Origin: Mesostigma viride
Lineage: Eukaryota > Streptophyta > Mesostigmatophyceae > Mesostigmatales > Mesostigmataceae
Direction of reading: 5' to 3'
NCBI GenBank assembly: GCA_009746045.1
Contig: RPFO01000916.1
Span: 1 to 57,500, forward strand
DNA length: 57,500 bases
Part shown: positions 31,760 to 57,500 of the stretch, piece after piece
How the letters are laid out: each line of letters opens with the position of its first letter
Position numbering within the stretch: the first letter of the stretch is position 1
Program-made: the position numbers and the translations under genes
The notes under the pieces: generated by a model
Databases searched by the model: none
What the model saw: only the letters and a program-made list of their open reading frames with translations
What the model was told of the DNA's origin: nothing

Positions 31760-33250
31760 ACCGCATGGGTCGCGACAAAGTCGGCCCGGGTGCGGCGGAA
31801 TAACACATCAGCCACGGTGCGAGTGAGGGCGAGTGACAGGCGCTGCCGCCAATACGAGGACCACGTGCGGGCCGACCACGGGGCGGTCTGACCCTGGAGG
31901 TCGAGGCGGTCTTCGCGGCGCTGGCAGCACTAGCTCGTGGAAAAACTCCGCTGTCTTGGGGCCCATGGCCCCGAACTCTTCGAGGACAAAGGGGATGACC
32001 CGGCGGGGCCCCACATTGCCGTTACTAGGAGGCAAACTTGTCGCGCTCAGCCACAGCGGCAGCAGCGCCGGCATCCACAGCCGCCCGGAGGATGAGGCGA
32101 CCGGAGAGCGGCCGATCGAGCCACGGAGACATCGATGAGCAGGTGGCAACCCTGCCCGTCGTAGTCAAGCACGGTAATGTCGGGGCGGTGGTTGGGTGAG
32201 TAGAGGGCGGCCCCATCTGCGACGTCCTCGCATTTGATGGTGGAGTGGGGAAAGACCGGCCGACCCAACCATGGCACACACCCGGAGGAGAGCGGTGCCC
32301 GGAGGAGAGCGGTGCCCGGAGGAGATCCGGTATGGAGATAGAGGAACCAGTTCTGGTACGTTCTGCTGGCCACCCATGCACGCGATGTAGTGCGTCCCAG
32401 TAGTATCGAGAGCAAGCCCGCAGCTGCCGCAGGACGCACCCGCTGTGCATGAGAGAGGTTGTAGGGCAAACAGCTGGTGGCTGAGAGTGATGGCATAATT
32501 ATTAAGGGCCGGAACCAGCGTGAACAAAGGGCTCATGGGGAGGGCGCGCAGGAATGCGGACCCCACGCTCCCCTAATTAAGGGAAACGGAGTGAAGCCAA
32601 GCCTTCCCCTGATCGATCGTTCAAGCTCGCATGCATACCGACCATCCAGTCGGCACAGTGTAGTATACCCGCGTAGGTCTTTTCTTGTTTTTCATGAAAG
32701 CAGGCAGGGAAGACAGTAGGGCTGACGACAGTGGACACGCCGGGCGTGCCCCGGGGCAGGCGACGGTGGACGGTCTGGGCAAGGCGGACGAGGTCGCAGG
32801 CCTGCCGCTGGATCCCGAGGTAAGAATCCTGGTCAGCCTGCACAAAGGGGAAGTCCTGAGGATGGGGTGACCAAGTCGGGAATGGCGCTGACGGCGCTGG
32901 GGACCAACCGGCGGATCTCGATCCGCCCAGGCCTGAGCAACAGAGCCAAGGATCGAAGGCGGCGGGGGCGAGGCGGGCGGCGCGGGTGGGTGAGCCCACA
33001 CCCGCCCATGCGGCAGCCCGGAGGGTGGCCAAGCGCATGGAGTGAGCTGGCAGGCTAGGGCCGGGGAGGAGCACCTGCAAGGCGGCCTGAATTGCGCTCG
33101 TCGTGGCCTTCCGCGGCAAGCCGCATGCACCAAGTGGGGGGGAGCGCCACGGAGCCAGTGAACCACCCGCGCCCGGGTGGGCGCAAAAACACAGGAGGAG
33201 CCCTTTGGTCTGGGGGTCCTTGAGGCGCGCCCAAGTCTCGAGGACAAGGG
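31760..33250 (-). pseudogene. Decayed 5'-truncated copy of RT/endonuclease element
   Basis: Reading leftward, several frames together match the C-terminal half of the element at 9383-13423: RVVHWLRGA, PTRAARLAPAAF, RLPRGTPGVS, KTYAGILHCADW, GSAFLRALPMSP, the zinc knuckle CGSCGLALDTTGTHYIAC, and NHRPDITVLDYDGQG with LLIDVSVAR. The polymerase core is missing and there are at least five frame changes, so it is dead. A small tandem duplication (GGAGGAGAGCGGTGCCC) lies at 32283-32323. Confidence 0.85.
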
Positions 33251-33289
33251 GTTTATATGTTGATCGATCTCCGGCTGATCCATCGGGGT

Positions 33290-33415
33290 CAATTAATTAA
33301 TTAATTAATTAATTAATTAATTAATTAATTGATTGATTAATTAATTGATTGATTAATTAATCAATTGATTGATTAATTAAACTCGTGCTCCCGTTGAGGA
33401 GTCACGGAGCATTGA
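33290..33415 (-). other. Long TTAA/TTGA tail and 3' hairpin
   Basis: About 90 bp of AATTAATT with ATTGATTG variants (33290-33383), then CTCGTGCTCCCGTTGAGGAG and TCACGGAGCAT. On the minus strand this is hairpin then tail: the 3' end of the ORF2 fragment at 33480-33790. Confidence 0.7.
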
Positions 33416-33479
33416 AACCCGATGGATGCCGGATGGACGGGATGGGGACACGCAATTCTACCGGTCTAATCGATCTACA

Positions 33480-33790
33480 ACATCAAACCAACTCTATATT
33501 CTAATTCATGGCTCTCTACCCTATGCGGTATTCTTGTCCATAGCGTGCTTCCCGCGTTTGCAAACATGCGGGCGCTTCCCCACAGTATATAGGGGGTTCG
33601 TTGTCCTCTATGATGTACCTGGGCCCACTTGGCCTGGTCCATCATCTTGTTCCAAATAACGGAGAGCCCTAGCCCCCCCATGTCCTCTACAAGCTGTTCT
33701 TTGAAGGCGCGGGCCTTGCGGCGTCTAGCATTGCGGGGCCCGGCCCACGTAAGAAGGTGCCGGCCAGGCTGAGCTGGGCGCAGCCCCGCT
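33480..33790 (-). pseudogene. L1-like ORF2 C-terminal fragment
   Basis: The minus frame shows LVEDMGGLGLSVIWNKMMDQAKWAQVHH, of which GGLGL is the common post-RT motif of LINE ORF2 proteins. An upstream GPGP-type stretch is in another frame. It is severely truncated, with a CATCC-rich 3' part and the shared hairpin/TTAA end. Confidence 0.6.
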
Positions 33791-33904
33791 GATTACAAGA
33801 TCGGGCGGGCGGCGGGCGGCGTGGCGAGGGGGCGGGCCACGTGATGTGTCTATACCTGGTTGGTGCGAGCTAAGTGCCCTATGTACTAGCTGCAGGCGCC
33901 GCTG

Positions 33905-33980
33905 CTTAGTAAATTAATTATTAATTAATTAGCACTTCGGTGCTCCCGTTGGGGAGTCACGGAGCACCGAAGTGCTTTTA
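33905..33980 (-). other. Palindromic 3' hairpin with TTAA tail
   Basis: AGCACTTCGGTGCTCC...GGAGCACCGAAGTGCT forms a near-perfect hairpin with arms of about 16 bp around a CGTTGGGGAGTCA loop, and TTAATTA repeats lie to the left. On the minus strand it is the 3' end of the ORF2 copy at 33985-35165. Confidence 0.65.
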
Positions 33981-33984
33981 ATCC

Positions 33985-35165
33985 CTGTGTGTGCACGCAC
34001 AACAGGAACAAAGGGCAGAGACCCCCTTTCTCCTTCTGATGCCAGAGGCATGCCACAGCTGCATGCAATCTGACCCGATAAACGGCCCGGCAAGATCCGC
34101 ATGTGGGTGCAATGAGACCCATGTAAGCATATCATGACAAGGAGCGTGGGCAAGTGCTGCTTAATGGTGCTGGTGATATATGGCATGCTGAGGTACAAGT
34201 CCTCACTGCGCGGACATGCATGAGCAGCGTAGCCTACACTGAAAATGGATCGCAGCATGTTGGTGACCGCGCCGTCCAGCTTTTTGGCAAGGTCGGCAGA
34301 GAGGCCGGTCCACGTCTCGGCCCCCGGCGTACGTAAGAACAGGGAGGACCATGCGCAGGACCTTAAACAGGTCCCGCTGTTTCTCTATCTTGCGCCACAG
34401 GGCCCGGTAATGGCGTAAAGCGTGCCAGGCGAGGGAGATACGGTGGTCGATCCACATTGGCCGCGCACTGATGCAGCTGGGGAGTAAGCTAGCTACCCAG
34501 CATTGAACTTAATTGACGCGGTCCCGATACAGGACTCGAGAGCCGTCAAGGAGAAAGATGTCGGGCGGCGGCTGAGTGAGCCCAATCGTCAGAGCCTCAG
34601 TCTTCTTGCTGACCTCACTGAGCCCCCCCGCACGGGCCTCGATTGCCAGGCAGTACGTCAAGCCACGTCTGCACGTGCTCAGTGCCCTCGAAGAGGGTGG
34701 CGTAGTCTGCATAGATGATGTCCGCCAGCCGAAGCTCCGTTTCCGCCCCGCCATGCCTGCGCCAGAAACGCGGTTGTCGACCTGCACCCCTGGTTCCCTA
34801 ACCACAATGCGGGCAAACCGCTTGCGCGCCTTCAGGAATCATCACGTATTCGACCACGGGTAATGAACAGGTAGGCCGACAGCACGCAGCCCTGCCACAC
34901 CCCCTTCTGTAAAGGGCATGGTGGTGTGGTCCCGCGTAGGAACTGCGCACCGAAGTGGTGGCCCCTTCAGTACAGGTTGCGGATGACAGCAATAAGGGGG
35001 CGGGGGATCCGGAACGGAGCGAGGATGCGATCCCACAGCTAGCGCAGGCCAGAAAACCGAATCGAAGGCTTCGAAGTCCACCAGCACAAGGTGCGCACAG
35101 GGGACTCACCAGGCTGAAGGCGATGAAGTTCTTCCACAAGGCGGCCGGCAATTTGGGGTCAATAC
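33985..35165 (-). pseudogene. Decayed L1-like ORF2 (reverse transcriptase) fragment
   Basis: Frames read leftward give RT motif A (LVDFEAFDSV, near 35070), a GVWQGCVLS-like motif B in shifted frame (near 34890), IIYADYATLFEGTEHVQTWL containing the YADD-type site with Asp to Tyr (near 34710), VSKKTEALTIG, and the thumb region RISLAWHALRHYRALWRKI followed by VLRMVLPVLTYAG. Numerous frame breaks make it non-functional. The endonuclease domain is absent. This is a different lineage from the restriction-like-endonuclease element. Confidence 0.75.
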
Positions 35166-35350
35166 TCGGTGACTTCCCAACGGGGGCACAAGTTTAATAC
35201 GATTGATTCATTAATGTTCATCGATCTCCACTTCTTCCCATTTATCATGGATGAGACAGCATTAATTAATTAATAATTACTTACTTAATTAGTTAATTAT
35301 TATTTAATTAAATAAACTCGTGCTCCTGTTGGGGAGTCACCGTGTTTTTT
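35166..35350. other. Two hairpin/tail junctions facing each other
   Basis: GTGACTTCCCAACGGGGGCA reads as a plus-strand hairpin followed by an AT-rich tail. CTCGTGCTCCTGTTGGGGAG at about 35316-35340 reads as a minus-strand hairpin preceded by TTAATTAA. Two element ends in opposite orientation thus share one AT-rich stretch. Confidence 0.5.
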
Positions 35351-35980
35351 TAATTAGAACGCGATATATCGCGTTGTAAGCTTTTTTTAGAACGCGTATA
35401 GCACCTAAGGAAATTTTTTTTCATGGTCATATATATATACTTTCCTGAAAGCCCATAAATCAAAGTTTTTTTTGAGCTACTCAGCCCTACAACATGCTAT
35501 TTCATTAGAGAGATACACTGGTTTGAATACAGGGGGGTCTGACCATGACCGCGATATGTTGACCCTAGGTCGCAAGTCGACATGTGCTTATTCACAAATG
35601 GTTCATGAAAAAAATCTGGCTTCTTGCACGAGCTATGGGCATCATATGCAGGCTTTGTGGAACAAAACTTAGGCCCATTGGGCCACTGTGCTGTGTAGCT
35701 AGCGTAAGGCATGCAAACAAAATTTTCCTAGTCCAATTAATCCTGTGCGATGCCGTAGAATCAGGCGAGCCGGTAGCCGAATTCACTCTGACACGATAAC
35801 GGGAGCATACTGGAGGGTGGAATGGCAGTCAGCGGCAACAAGGGCGAAAAAAGCCACGCATAGTAAAAAATCCGATGGTAAGCCAAAAACCGGTTCAAAC
35901 ATTATAGAAGTTCTGAAATGGCCATAGAGTTTAGGGTAACTGCCAGCTCTGTTAGCAGACGCAAAACGTGTTCAGCGCTC
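35351..35980. other. AT-rich intergenic stretch
   Basis: Contains T runs, an ATATATCGCGTTGTAA stretch and CATATATATATAC. Frames are short and unrecognised. I see no gene. Confidence 0.45.
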
Positions 35981-35982
<2 letters not shown>

Positions 35983-36067
<85 letters not shown>

Positions 36068-36170
36068 GTGTGTGCGTGTGTGTGTGCGTGTGTGTGTGCG
36101 TGTGTGTGTGCGTGGGTGCGTGCGTGTGTGCGTGCGTGCGTGCGTTCGTGCATGCGTGCGTGCATGCGTG
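35983..36170 (+). repeat. GT microsatellite with TGCG variants
   Basis: About 40 pure GT units, then GTGTGTGTGC blocks and GTGCGTGC at the right end. The variant units are themselves repeated. Confidence 0.97.
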
Positions 36171-36670
36171 CACCCAGAAAGAAAAGGGGTAAGCAGGGAT
36201 GCATGCAAGCCCATCTCTCAGAAAAATGGAGGCCCCACAGATAAAAAAACCCAATGGTTTTGCCGGACCTTGGATCATCGCATCTCCTGATTTCAAATCA
36301 TGGCATATCCCAATCTTTGATAGATGTCCAACCATGAGGGACATGCGCTTCTGTCCACCACTCGGGGAAACAAAATGTCGTAACACCACCATAAATGATG
36401 CTATAACCGCAGATGTTGTGATAACCATCTTCTAAAGAAAAACTGACAGATGATGATGACATGCCATTCCCTTATAAGCAGCAGTGGGGCCCATTTACAA
36501 ACAATGTTTTTTGTCAAACGACCAATCAAGCAATCACGGACACCCCTTCCGACCTAGCGTTAACGTGTAGATTTGTCTACTAGCATCTCAAGTGTAAACG
36601 TGTCAAGTTGTCTAAGTACCAGTGTCCCAATCCGGACATGTGCGAGGGACGACACATCACGGTATCGTCT
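36171..36670. other. AAR2 3' flank
   Basis: Lies beyond the AAR2 stop on the minus strand and probably includes its 3' untranslated region. No gene is recognised. A TATATATA-containing stretch lies immediately after the stop. Confidence 0.4.
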
Positions 36671-51655
<14,985 letters not shown>

Positions 51656-52426
51656 TTTCTCTTTTCAATAAAATGTATAATTAAAATGCCATCTGTTTGG
51701 TGCGATCTAGCATATTTCGGCGTTTAGCTCACCACCCGATTTCTGCCATCGCTGTTCACGTGGTGCAATTTGCAGTCTATTATGGACTTGGGCTGGAAGA
51801 CGCCTTGGCAAGACGACATCGGATCCTGATCGGATGGAAAACTAGGAAAGCTTCCGAGTTCCGACTGATCATCCGAGGCTTCCGAGTTCGGAGCTCTCGC
51901 CCAGCTCCTAACTGCTGCCTACAACCTAACTCCTGCAACGTACGGTAAACGTGCGTCAGGCACAAGAATTCAAGTTTCAAATTACTTGAAGCAGGCTTGA
52001 AGGTCTAATACTTGCTGTGCAGTGGATGCAAGCCAGTTGGAGACATCCCCTGAAGTACGGCAACAGTACAATCGAGGCAAATACGAGCTGGCATTATTTG
52101 GCATTGCACGCGCGCGCGCACCAAACAAGGTTTCTCCAACGGACGAGAATGAAATGACGGGCGAAATTCCTCTCTCGGTGATGCGAAGGAGACAGCTGGG
52201 GAATATATTGTTGGCAAAAAATGCAATGCACAATATCACCGTTTGCCCTTCTCGCCAGCCCGCTTCTTTTGATATCTAATGATTGCAAAGCATTCGTTGC
52301 GGCGTGGCATCTATGGGCGCTTAGTTCGCAACGGTCGAGAAAAGGGTGCTGTCTGCAGGGGAAATGAAAACAGTTGCAAATGAATGCAAGGTGCAGTAAA
52401 CTCAAAGGCAATCATGCTCATTTAAC
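51656..52426. promoter_or_regulatory. Shared divergent intergenic region AAR2 / P450
   Basis: The 771 bp between the two ATGs must contain both promoters and 5' untranslated regions. GAGTTCGGAGC-like direct repeats (CTTCCGAGTTCCGA, CTTCCGAGTTCGGA) occur at 51850-51893, and CGCGCGCGCG near 52110. No TATA box or known element could be assigned. Confidence 0.4.
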
Positions 52427-55400
52427 ATGGAGAAGGACGTGGAAGAAACTTTGCTGGCAGTTCCTGGGGCTTCCGGGTGGAAAGGCACTGCACTAGGCAT
52501 TCTAGCCGACAAAACGCTCCCGTTTGCCAGGAATCCGATGCACTTCGTGCACAACAAAATAGCCGTTCACGGTCCCGTATTTCAATGCAGGATACTCTCC
52601 CGACCAACGGTTTTTGTCACAACTTACGTTGATGCACATGGCGTCATGGCATCAGAGCATGGGAGCATGTCCTCTGGCTACGGAATCTTCATGGAAAAAC
52701 TATACGGGAAAAACGTGCTGCTGCTGGACGGCCTTGAATGGGCGAACCTGCGGGAACCCCTGCGCCAGTCATGCACTGGGGACAAGTTCAACCGTGAGAT
52801 ACCCTTGATTGTTTCGATAATCCATTACCATCTCCAGGGTTTCTGCGATGGTGATGATGTGGCGCTGTACGAGACATTCAAAGGGCTGGCCGTCGAGCTA
52901 TGCCTGAAGCTATTCCTGGAACTCGACGTGCAGGATGGGGAGACGATATCTCATATCAAGGAGTTGTGCCGGGACCATTGGCGTGGGCTGGTCAGCCTTC
53001 ACAGCAAAGTCTCTCCTCAGTTCAAGCGAGCCTTGCTGGCGAAAGAGAAGCTTCTTCACATTATCCAAAAACGCTTGGAATCGCGGCGAGGCGATGGCTT
53101 TCTCAATGACACCCTGCATGCCTGCAGAGAAACAGAGGTGGGTACGCTTGTGTGCTGATATATATACATATATATTTCCCTTCTTCGATGGTAGAGAGTG
53201 TGTGTGGACTTTGTTCAAGATGAATACAGCAACGTGCTTTTAACGGGGACGGTGAATTAGGTTATTACTTGGTGTTCTACCAGTCCCCTTCCTAGCGAAC
53301 GGCGGATTGGCACAGAGACAGCAGAGTGGTATCCGACGCCACATCGATGTGTGACACTGACCCTGCCTCTGCGGTTGGCATGTGCTGGTTAGCATGGACA
53401 TGGTATTATTCCACCATGGGCCACACCCAGCGGTGATGGAATAGATCCACTAGAGCCCTTTTCATTCCGTCCTTATGGACGCTCAAGAACATTCATCTAG
53501 CATTGTCATGATACGATTTCCCACCAGTATGGCATTCTTTAAGAAGTCACGATCAAGGATGGCCCGCTCTTGGAACCGTCCAAGACTTGACATATACCAT
53601 GCTTCATAGACCATGCTTTTTTTCATAGAACATGCCATGCTTCATGACCCGTGGTCCATGCACCCGTGTGCATATACCATGACCCGCATTTGTGTTGCAG
53701 CCCACTAACCACTCCTGGCACCGTCCCAGGCTAGGGGAGTAGCTTGCCCTACTTGCGCAATGCGTGGACGTCACCCTGCTTGTACTTGGGTTACCGCATC
53801 CCCGTATCACCAGGGCAGTCCGTGCGGCTCCGCCTTGGGCACCTTGGGACCGATTGGCCCCACAGTATGCCCAGGAACAGATTGGCTGGCCAGTTTGATG
53901 GGGGTGGTTGGCTTTGTTAGGCTTTCCTCTCACCGGATGCTCCTTCATCCTCAACTGTGATCCCTTTGCCGTATTATGGACTTGATGCCGCTAACAGTGG
54001 ACATGGCAGGCACATGTGTGGGGCACAAATGGGTGCTATAAATGGTCCATCGGCCAGCCTGGTTTGCTCCTGCACCCAAACCATTCCTTACGAGCACCCA
54101 AACACCCCCTGACTTGTACACACTACTCCACCCTGTTTCATGTGCACCAAGCCACGATGAGCTTGGCGCACCCGGCCACCTCCGACCTGATGTACAAACG
54201 TATATTTTCCTGACATGCGTGCACTCCTAAGTGTGGTCTGCGCCATGGCACTGACGCCGGTCCCCCCACCAGGCCACCGCGCGCCAGCTGTTGCTCTACG
54301 TGTCTGCGCTGGTCCCCAAGGCCCTCGCCTCACTGCTCACATCGGCCACCATCCAGCTGGGCCAGGGGACGGATGCCAGCAGAAAGTGGGTCCAGCGGTG
54401 CCGCTGGGACAGATCCTACCTCATGGCCTTCATTAAGGAGGTGAGTCCGCGGTAGGGTTGCATTCGTGCTAACTGCAGAAAGCCTTCGGTGATTAGCAAT
54501 GCAGGCATGAGTACGGCGAAGTTTTGCACGGAAGCATCCATATATCTTTATGGCGGCGTGACTATTGACATGGGCCAATATGCACACTGGCATGCAAGTA
54601 CATAGCACGGGTGTGTGCGAGGCCATGCCTAGGCTTGGGCTCAACCCCCAATGTTGACAGAACGCCAAAGTCAGCCCAAGACCTCTCTGTCAGGTGGACA
54701 CCTGTCGTGTCTGGGCTGGGTGGAAAGAAATGGTGGGTGATTGGGGGGCAAGTGCAGCATTGGAACGTCAGCGACCTCCAACGAGGCCTGGTGAGGGCTA
54801 TTCCAGATGCAAGCATTTTCCGCATGCTTTTGTGCGTCCTTTGGTCCCTCCCCACCCACATCACCAAGCTCCCTCTTGTACCATCGATTGCTCACAAGCC
54901 TCACAAACTCAAGGCGGGTCACCTTAATTGTCAAAACAGCTCCATCTCCCTCATCTTCGTGCGCACCGCTTTCATCCACCGCATACGTGGCCAGGTGGCG
55001 CGCCTCTACCCCCCTTTTCTGGGAGCACTGCGGATCAGCAAAGGCGGCGGCACCATGGGAGGCTTCTGCGTCCCCCCCGGCACGTGCATGCTCGTGTTCT
55101 TCCCCTCCATCAACCGTGACGCGTCCAAGTTCCCTGACCCGGGGGTCCTGCGGCCTGAGCGCTGGCTGAGCAAGGAGCAGGGAGGTAGGTCATCCCTGCA
55201 GGGATGCGTCCGTGCCATTTGGTGGCAGTACACAGCCTTGTCAGCCTTGTGCACTCCTGTGCATGTTGCGGTCATGACGATAGCTGATAAGCCTGTCACG
55301 CTACAAGTTTCAAACCAAGCGTGTGCCCCTTTGTCTAGGATACGAGCGATGAGGGATGCTGCCAGGGGGGCCTTAGTAGTGCAGGAACTGTGGGCGTCAA

Positions 55401-57263
55401 TAAAAACATTGTCAGGGGTGGATCAACAGCCACAATGAAGCCTCGGTGCCATCCTGTAAGGCGCGCACGCGCATACTCATGCACAGAAGAAAGTTTAAAC
55501 ATATGTCCATCACCCCCCGCCCTCCCAAACACCATCCTCCCAAACATCGCCTACACACACGCACTCATACAGACGTGCATCAGCCTATCATCAGGCTATG
55601 TCATTATTGCATGGCTGGACACCTGTACCCTATGCAAGTGGCAGCCAATACATGCTTGTACTACAATTTAGTTTGTTCTTCTCGACAGATGCTTTCTTGC
55701 CTGGCTGCCTGCCTGGCTGCCTGCCTGGTCAATAGGATAGTTCATGCAATTCATATGTCAGAATAGCTGTACGTGTGATGAAGTATCTTGCATGCGTGCC
55801 GTCTATTTTCGGCCAATAAGACATTGGGATAATCCAACCCAACTGTACATCGCCTGCGTGATGCACCTTGGCTGTCCTGTGGTGCTGTCCGCATGTTGTT
55901 GACCCTCTTGTCCTATGAACCCTCTTTCCGCGTCGGCCGGTGGACCAGGTGATGGATGTCAGGAGAAGGTGTGGACGTTTGGGGGTGGCGAACGCGAGTG
56001 CATCGGCCAGCACCTTGTGAGCATGGTACGCGCACAACCTATTCCTTATAATTGCATAATGTTGCATGCTATCTACTTTACTAATTTAGCCGTGTGAGGC
56101 AATCCCGGACTATTGGGAGCACCCCAAGTACGCGACCGATCCCAAAGGAGGAACTGACTGCTGGGCCAATAGCGGGCAGGCCTCCAAGCTACGCCTAGTC
56201 CAGGTGCAGAACAGTAAAACACGGGCTGCACGCGGGTTGGTTGCTTGCTCGGACACGAAAATGCGGGTTGCGTGCAGATTGGTTGGTTGATAGGACTGCC
56301 TTTTGGGGGCTGGGCGGAGCCAGCAGGCGACACTAGTATTGTATCATACAATCGCACAGTGCCACGTACATGAGGTGCATATGAATGATGTGATAGCCAC
56401 TCAGCACTGGCAATAAATTTTTTGGCTATTGATTGCTCTGCTCACAAAAGCAGGAGTTGTGTTAACTGATTGGATGAGCAGTTTATTTTCTTTGGAAGTG
56501 TTATCATGCTCATAGCCAGCAACCACTCTGTACAGGCACTCTGAAAACCAGATGTGAGCAATTCATGGTTTGCCATCGAATCCATGTACTGGTTTATATT
56601 AGGGTTACTAGTATTTCAACAAGCTGTCTTGAATCCATGTACTGGTTTATATTAGGGTCACTAGTATTTCAACAAGCTGTCTTGAATCCATGTACTGGTT
56701 TATATTAGGGTTACTAGTATTTCAACAAGCTGTCTTGATCTGTGGTACTAAGTGTTATGAGCAAGTGTCCCCCCCAAGGTTTGCTGATGATAGGTTGTGG
56801 AAATGCGCAGGAATTGTACTTGCCAACGCAGAGGCCGCGATTCCCTGGGAGTGTCACAACATGGCACTAACTTGCTTAGCTTTGCCCTGTTAGCTGCCTT
56901 AATTAAGCTTTGCCCAGTATTGGCCTATAATCACGACATTTGGTGTACCACGGCCACACACTGAAATCAAGTTGTTAAACTGGCATCTGAAGGCAAGCGT
57001 CTCTTCTGCAAGGTCACAGAAGGTTCCACTGTTGCCTTTTGCATCCTCTTTTTCCTGTGCCTTTCTATTGACTGCAGATCGTCGAAGAAACAATGTCTTT
57101 CCTGCTGGACAGGTACGAGTGGCAGCTCGATGCCGATAGCATGCTGCACGCCATTGTGTACAAATGGATGCCAGTTGGCCGTCCAGCACGTGCTGTGCGC
57201 GCACATTTTAGCGGCAAGCCACCAATGGGCTCTGATCATGATGGCTTGGATGCAGTTGTATAA
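52427..57263 (+). CDS. Cytochrome P450 (CYP26/CYP120-like, CYP85-clan type), five exons
   Basis: Heme-thiolate protein, normally a monooxygenase. Exons: 52427-53137, 54273-54440, 54995-55184, 55949-56025, 57078-57263; 443 residues with all junctions in phase. GPVFQCRILSRPTVFVTT near residue 50 resembles the CYP26 N-terminal sheet. The K-helix EVAR (293-296) spans an exon junction and is followed by LYPP. RDASKFPDP and PERW (347-350) follow, then the heme loop FGGGERECIG with Cys 374. The C-terminal DRYEWQLD and VGRPARAVRAHF match the end of CYP26-type proteins. There is no N-terminal membrane anchor. The I-helix position (ATARQLLLYVSALVPKALAS) lacks the A/G-G-x-D/E-T-T motif, so oxygen activation would be atypical. 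The product is shorter than most P450s (about 450-500). Substrate unknown. TAA is at 57261-57263. Confidence 0.92.
55690..55730 (+). repeat. CTGCCTGG octamer repeats
   Basis: Four or five GCCTGGCT/GCCTGCCTGG units in P450 intron 3. Confidence 0.8.
56578..56736 (+). repeat. 53-bp tandem repeat, three units
   Basis: Units begin GAATCCATGTACTGGTTTAT and end AAGCTGTCTT. They differ by a single T/C in the second copy, so the array is young. In P450 intron 4. Confidence 0.95.
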
Positions 57264-57500
57264 ACTTTGCCACACAGGCGAGAAGCGGAGCTGATGCTGG
57301 GCGTGGTCGCCACCGTCAGTGCAATTTTGTGTAACATGTGCAAGTAACCTTGGATTTGCACAAGTAACCTCTAGGAGGGGTGGCAGTTTTTTCCGTCTGT
57401 GATCTTCTATTGGCCTTGACCTGCCAGGTTCCATGCCACCATTAAAGACATAGTTTTAGTGAGACAACTGTCGTTAAAAATAGTCCTTGAACACTCTCAT
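57264..57500 (+). other. P450 3' flank
   Basis: Follows the P450 stop codon and probably includes its 3' untranslated region. A near-duplicate GTGCAAGTAACCT / GCACAAGTAACCT pair lies near 57339 and 57359. No other gene is seen before the window ends. Confidence 0.4.

Overview
This is a nuclear window from a eukaryote. Its genes are split by GT-AG introns of about 0.4-3.6 kb, it has no operons, and it is full of microsatellites, minisatellites and retrotransposon debris. Exons are GC-rich while repeat islands carry AT-rich tails. A plant-type LpxC (plastid/mitochondrial lipid A-like pathway), whose later exons resemble the Arabidopsis protein as I remember it, points to a photosynthetic protist, most likely a green alga. 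I cannot name the species.

Layout. (1) 630-7136 (+): lpxC in six recognisable exons, first exon(s) missing; its introns hold several tandem repeats. (2) 7.6-13.7 kb: a mobile-element island with an L1-like ORF1 remnant, a 1.1 kb segment bounded by 31-bp inverted repeats, and a nearly full-length non-LTR retrotransposon (RING-H2 finger, C2H2-like fingers, reverse transcriptase, zinc knuckle, restriction-like endonuclease) with two homopolymer frameshifts. (3) 24660-16210 (-): a five-exon gene for a single-pass membrane protein with a possible FAM20-like kinase fold. One of its splice acceptors is amplified 13-fold and a 1 kb GGA/TCC tract abuts another. (4) 26382-27794 (+): an uninterrupted DHHC palmitoyltransferase. 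(5) 29.2-35.4 kb: a second island with an L1-like ORF1 between 65-bp inverted repeats, a decayed copy of the endonuclease-type element and L1-like ORF2 fragments; several fragments end in the same small hairpin plus a TTAA-rich tail. (6) 51655-36671 (-): AAR2, the U5 snRNP assembly factor, in 12 phase-consistent exons including a 33-nt micro-exon. A 73-bp minisatellite repeats the 5' splice site of exon 7 about 12 times. (7) 52427-57263 (+): a complete five-exon cytochrome P450, divergent from AAR2, with good K-helix and heme motifs but no normal I-helix oxygen-activation motif.

The genes are unrelated housekeeping or metabolic loci, not a pathway cluster. The most unusual signals are the two minisatellites that amplify an exon-intron junction (one 3' site, one 5' site) in neighbouring genes, and a 16-bp sequence found twice as an insertion between perfect 12-bp direct repeats. 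All exon models come from reading splice sites, phase and remembered family motifs. No alignment or transcript data were available.
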